From an uncultured Streptococcus sp. (GTDB taxonomy: Bacteria; Bacillota; Bacilli; Lactobacillales; Streptococcaceae): DNA of 6,647 bases. Under the pieces are notes generated by a model. The model made no database searches. It was not told the DNA's origin and saw only the letters and a program-made list of their open reading frames with translations. The stretch is taken from the NCBI GenBank assembly GCA_934216185.1, contig CAKQBM010000098.1, forward strand, positions 1 through 6,647. Direction: 5' to 3'. Position 1 is the stretch's first letter. The number at the start of each line of letters is the position of its first letter. Shown here piece by piece: positions 6,640 to 6,647 of this stretch. Both the position numbers and the translations under genes were made by a program.

Positions 6640-6647
6640 ACGAAAAT
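6620..6647 (+). CDS. dgkA: Start of undecaprenol/diacylglycerol kinase (partial)
   Basis: ATG at 6620 opens a frame, offset from ybeY, that reads MDSQDNKRK before the window ends. It overlaps the ybeY 3' end by 20 nt. This N-terminus matches my memory of pneumococcal DgkA, a small membrane kinase that phosphorylates undecaprenol or diacylglycerol, and dgkA directly follows ybeY in streptococci. Only nine codons are visible and no strong ribosome binding site is seen, so translation may be coupled to ybeY. The call depends mostly on gene order. Confidence 0.7.

Overview
The window looks like a core chromosomal segment of a Mitis-group Streptococcus: S. pneumoniae or a very close relative such as S. 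pseudopneumoniae or S. mitis. The case rests on gene content and order (rplT, gloA, pyrK, pyrDB, lytB, pavA, ybeY, dgkA), the choline-binding repeats of LytB, and proteins that match remembered pneumococcal sequences with only scattered differences. The exact species cannot be fixed from the sequence alone. I see no tRNA, rRNA, insertion sequence, BOX/RUP element, CRISPR array or phage gene.

Layout, left to right. The 3' end of rplT (ribosomal protein L20) is followed by an intrinsic terminator and gloA, a complete glyoxalase I with all four metal ligands. A strong terminator closes gloA, and its 3' arm doubles as the -35 box of the next promoter. That promoter drives a roughly 150-nt leader with a PyrR-type attenuator, whose hairpins I could assign base by base. 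The leader controls pyrK-pyrDB, the two subunits of the NAD-linked dihydroorotate dehydrogenase of UMP synthesis. Next is lytB, a secreted choline-binding GH73 glucosaminidase that separates daughter cells. Here it is 570 residues, carries about 13 repeats, and has a single unexpected cysteine.

lytB converges on pavA (the rqcH/NEMF family, minus strand). The two share a bidirectional terminator that contains the pavA stop codon. pavA and ybeY diverge from a short intergenic region with two extended -10 promoters whose footprints overlap. ybeY (16S rRNA endonuclease) overlaps the first codons of dgkA (undecaprenol/diacylglycerol kinase), which runs off the window.

Functionally the window joins pyrimidine synthesis under PyrR/UMP control, cell-wall separation, and ribosome maintenance and rescue (PavA/RqcH and YbeY from one divergent control region). 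I found no undescribed multi-gene system. The points worth a second look are regulatory overlaps and allele-level oddities: the -35 inside a terminator, long-range closing pairings in the pyr leader, the divergent overlapping promoters, the stop codon inside a terminator, the short LytB repeat array with its lone cysteine, and an altered catalytic loop in PyrDB.
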